This document shows, one piece after another, positions 43,185-44,432 of a DNA stretch of 44,432 nucleotides (within the stretch, counting starts at the first letter, position 1; each line of letters begins with the position of its first letter). Below the pieces are notes generated by a model that was not told the DNA's origin, searched no databases, and saw only the letters and a program-made list of their open reading frames with translations. This DNA comes from [Mycobacterium] fortunisiensis. GTDB taxonomy: Bacteria; Actinomycetota; Actinomycetes; Mycobacteriales; Mycobacteriaceae. Made by a program: the position numbers and the translations under genes. The stretch is from the NCBI RefSeq assembly GCF_019050325.1, contig NZ_VOMB01000011.1:1-44432 (forward strand). Direction: 5' to 3'.

Positions 43185-43190
43185 CACAAT
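43185..43190 (+). promoter_or_regulatory. -10 element of folD (leaderless)
   Basis: CACAAT lies 7 nt before the GTG at 43198. This spacing fits a leaderless mRNA and supports starting folD at 43198 instead of the ATG at 43174 in the longer frame. Confidence 0.5.
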
Positions 43191-43197
43191 GACATGC

Positions 43198-44070
43198 GTG
43201 GGTGCGATTGTGTTGGACGGTAAGGCCACGCGCGACGAGATCTTCGTCGACCTCAAGCAGCGCGTCGCGAAGTTGACCGAGGGCAGTCTTCGCGGCACCG
43301 CCGCGGGCCGCACGCCCGGGCTCGGGACCGTGTTGGTCGGTGACGATCCCGGCTCGCAGGCCTACGTGCGCGGCAAGCATGCCGACTGCGCCAAGGTCGG
43401 CATCAACTCGATCCGCCGCGACCTGCCCGCCGACATCACCCAGGCCCAGCTCGACGAGACCATCGACGAGCTCAATGCCAACCCGGAGTGCACGGGCTAC
43501 ATCGTGCAGCTGCCGCTGCCCAAGCACCTGGACGAGAACTCGGCCCTGGAACGCATCGACCCGGCCAAGGACGCCGACGGTCTGCATCCGACCAACTTGG
43601 GCCGGCTGGTGCTCGGGAAAGAAGCGCCGCTGCCGTGTACCCCGCGCGGCATCGTGCACCTGCTGCGCCGGTTCGACGTACCGATCGCCGGGGCTCACGT
43701 GGTGGTGATCGGCCGTGGCGTCACCGTGGGCCGGCCGATGGGGCTGCTGCTCACCCGTCGTTCCGAGAACGCCACCGTCACGCTGTGCCACACCGGCACC
43801 CGCGATCTGCCCGCACTGACCCGTCAGGCCGACATCATCATCGCCGCGGTCGGCGTGCCCCACATGGTGACCGCCGACATGGTCAAGCCGGGCGCGGCCG
43901 TCGTCGACGTCGGGGTGAGCCGCGTGGAGGGCAAGCTGACCGGTGACGTCGCGCCCGACGTCTGGGATGTGGCCGGGCACGTGTCGCCCAACCCCGGTGG
44001 CGTGGGTCCGCTGACCCGGGCCTTCCTGCTGACCAACGTCGTCGAGCTCGAAGAGTCGAAACTGGCGTGA
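43198..44070 (+). CDS. folD: bifunctional methylenetetrahydrofolate dehydrogenase/cyclohydrolase FolD
   Basis: The 290-residue protein interconverts 5,10-methylene-, methenyl- and 10-formyl-THF with NADP. The active-site Tyr/Lys lie in [16 protein letters not shown], the substrate motif is [13 protein letters not shown], and the NADP loop is [18 protein letters not shown]. The C-terminus [20 protein letters not shown] is diagnostic. Compared with the M. tuberculosis enzyme as remembered, there is an insertion of about nine residues near position 25 (TEGSLRGTA), in a surface loop. Its TGA overlaps the next gene's GTG as GTGA, so the two are coupled. Confidence 0.96.
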   Translation: MGAIVLDGKATRDEIFVDLKQRVAKLTEGSLRGTAAGRTPGLGTVLVGDDPGSQAYVRGKHADCAKVGINSIRRDLPADITQAQLDETIDELNANPECTGYIVQLPLPKHLDENSALERIDPAKDADGLHPTNLGRLVLGKEAPLPCTPRGIVHLLRRFDVPIAGAHVVVIGRGVTVGRPMGLLLTRRSENATVTLCHTGTRDLPALTRQADIIIAAVGVPHMVTADMVKPGAAVVDVGVSRVEGKLTGDVAPDVWDVAGHVSPNPGGVGPLTRAFLLTNVVELEESKLA

Positions 44071-44360
44071 CGGCAAAGGAGTTCGTCCGCAAGGTGGTTG
44101 CCGGGCAGTGGCCGATCCTGTTGGTCGGGCTGTTCTTTGTCGCGGCGTTCGCCTTGGTGGTGGCGGGCTACTGGCGCCGTGGCGCGCTGGTGATCGGGAT
44201 CGGCGTGGGTGCCGCCGCGGCGCTGCGGTTGATGTTGACCGATGACCGGGCCGGGCTTCTCGTCGTGCGCTCACGGACCATCGACTTCGTCACCACCGCG
44301 ACGGTCAGTGCCGCGGTGCTCTACATCGCCTGGACCATCGATCCGCTGGGCACCAGCTAG
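44067..44360 (+). CDS. small membrane protein, DUF3017 (Rv3355c-like)
   Basis: The 97-residue protein has three predicted transmembrane helices ([52 protein letters not shown]). DUF3017 proteins follow folD throughout actinobacteria; their role is unknown. It is translationally coupled to folD by GTGA. Its TAG stop lies in a CTAG that is also the border of an IS481-type insertion, so the reading frame is preserved and the insertion has cut only what follows. Confidence 0.9.
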   Translation: MTAKEFVRKVVAGQWPILLVGLFFVAAFALVVAGYWRRGALVIGIGVGAAAALRLMLTDDRAGLLVVRSRTIDFVTTATVSAAVLYIAWTIDPLGTS

Positions 44361-44361
44361 C
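44356..44361. other. IS481-type target site (NCTAGN)
   Basis: GCTAGC fits the NCTAGN target that IS481 elements duplicate on insertion. It contains the TAG stop of the DUF3017 gene on the plus strand and the TAG stop of the transposase on the minus strand. The second copy of the duplication lies outside the window. Confidence 0.6.
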
Positions 44362-44432
44362 TGTAATTCCCGGCCAGGTTGTGAACGCGTAGTCGCTCGA
44401 TAGGGGTGAGGCCGCCGATGCCGGTGTGGGCT
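44357..44432 (-). CDS. IS481-type integrase/transposase, C-terminal fragment (window edge)
   Basis: The visible 24 C-terminal residues (AHTGIGGLTPIERLRVHN, then LAGNYS) match the end of rve-type transposases, where HTxLGGLTPIERL lies just after the catalytic core. The rest lies beyond the window. The stop codon is read from the CTAG target site, not from the element itself. The element would begin with TGT at 44362, as in IS481-family ends. The transposase frame is intact as far as it can be seen. Confidence 0.8.
   Translation of the reverse strand, partial: AHTGIGGLTPIERLRVHNLAGNYS
44362..44432. mobile_element. IS481-like element, right window edge
   Basis: The segment starts with TGTAATTCCCGGCC and encodes the end of a transposase on the minus strand. 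Inserted next to a CTAG, it disconnects folD-DUF3017 from its downstream neighbours. The remainder is outside the window. Confidence 0.7.

Noticed and set aside
1..44432. tRNA, rRNA, riboswitch or prophage features
   Set aside because: No tRNA-like cloverleaf, rRNA sequence, known riboswitch core or phage gene cluster was recognised on reading the intergenic regions.

Overview
This window comes from a fast-growing mycobacterium (Mycolicibacterium type). The evidence is the high GC content, GTG starts, leaderless promoters (a -10 hexamer 6-7 nt before the start codon), mycobacterial SOS boxes, and a gene order that, from memory, follows the M. tuberculosis block Rv3406 to Rv3355c. Both ends look like insertion-sequence borders: an IS21-like end that has removed the 5' part of a phoU gene on the left, and the 3' end of an IS481-type transposase on the right. 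The window is therefore probably one complete assembly contig broken at repeats.

Left part (1-8.8 kb): a phoU remnant; a sulfate-ester dioxygenase (Rv3406 type) divergent from its TetR regulator with a palindromic operator between them; catalase katA; a small secreted protein; a GH65 glycoside phosphorylase/hydrolase paired with a beta-phosphoglucomutase-like HAD enzyme; and guaA. A four-gene leftward cassette follows (8.8-12.7 kb): a Thr-rich lipoprotein, a sedolisin (S53) peptidase, a polytopic membrane protein with a zinc ribbon at each end that resembles a catalytically dead PrsW protease, and a single-pass protein. The last three genes are joined by ATGA overlaps. This cassette is the best candidate for an undescribed system.

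Middle (12.9-28 kb): imuA'-imuB and, 9.4 kb further on, dnaE2, each behind an SOS box. Together they encode the complete mycobacterial mutasome. Between them lie iunH and acrA1 (acyl-CoA reductase), the divergent htdY-like dehydratase, a Usp-APC permease pair, a secreted Lys/Ala-rich protein, and an SDR gene divergent from an XRE/MmyB-type regulator.

Right part (28-44.4 kb): a coiled-coil membrane protein, a possible HTH protein, a nitroreductase, trmL, then the conservon (sensor kinase-like protein, roadblock, DUF742, GTPase) ending in the gyrase-protecting pentapeptide protein mfpA. A probable 20-codon leader ORF overlaps the first conservon gene. Next come an FHA-FHA-ABC exporter, two membrane proteins, an OYE-type flavin oxidoreductase, folD and a DUF3017 protein. 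No rRNA, tRNA or CRISPR array was recognised.
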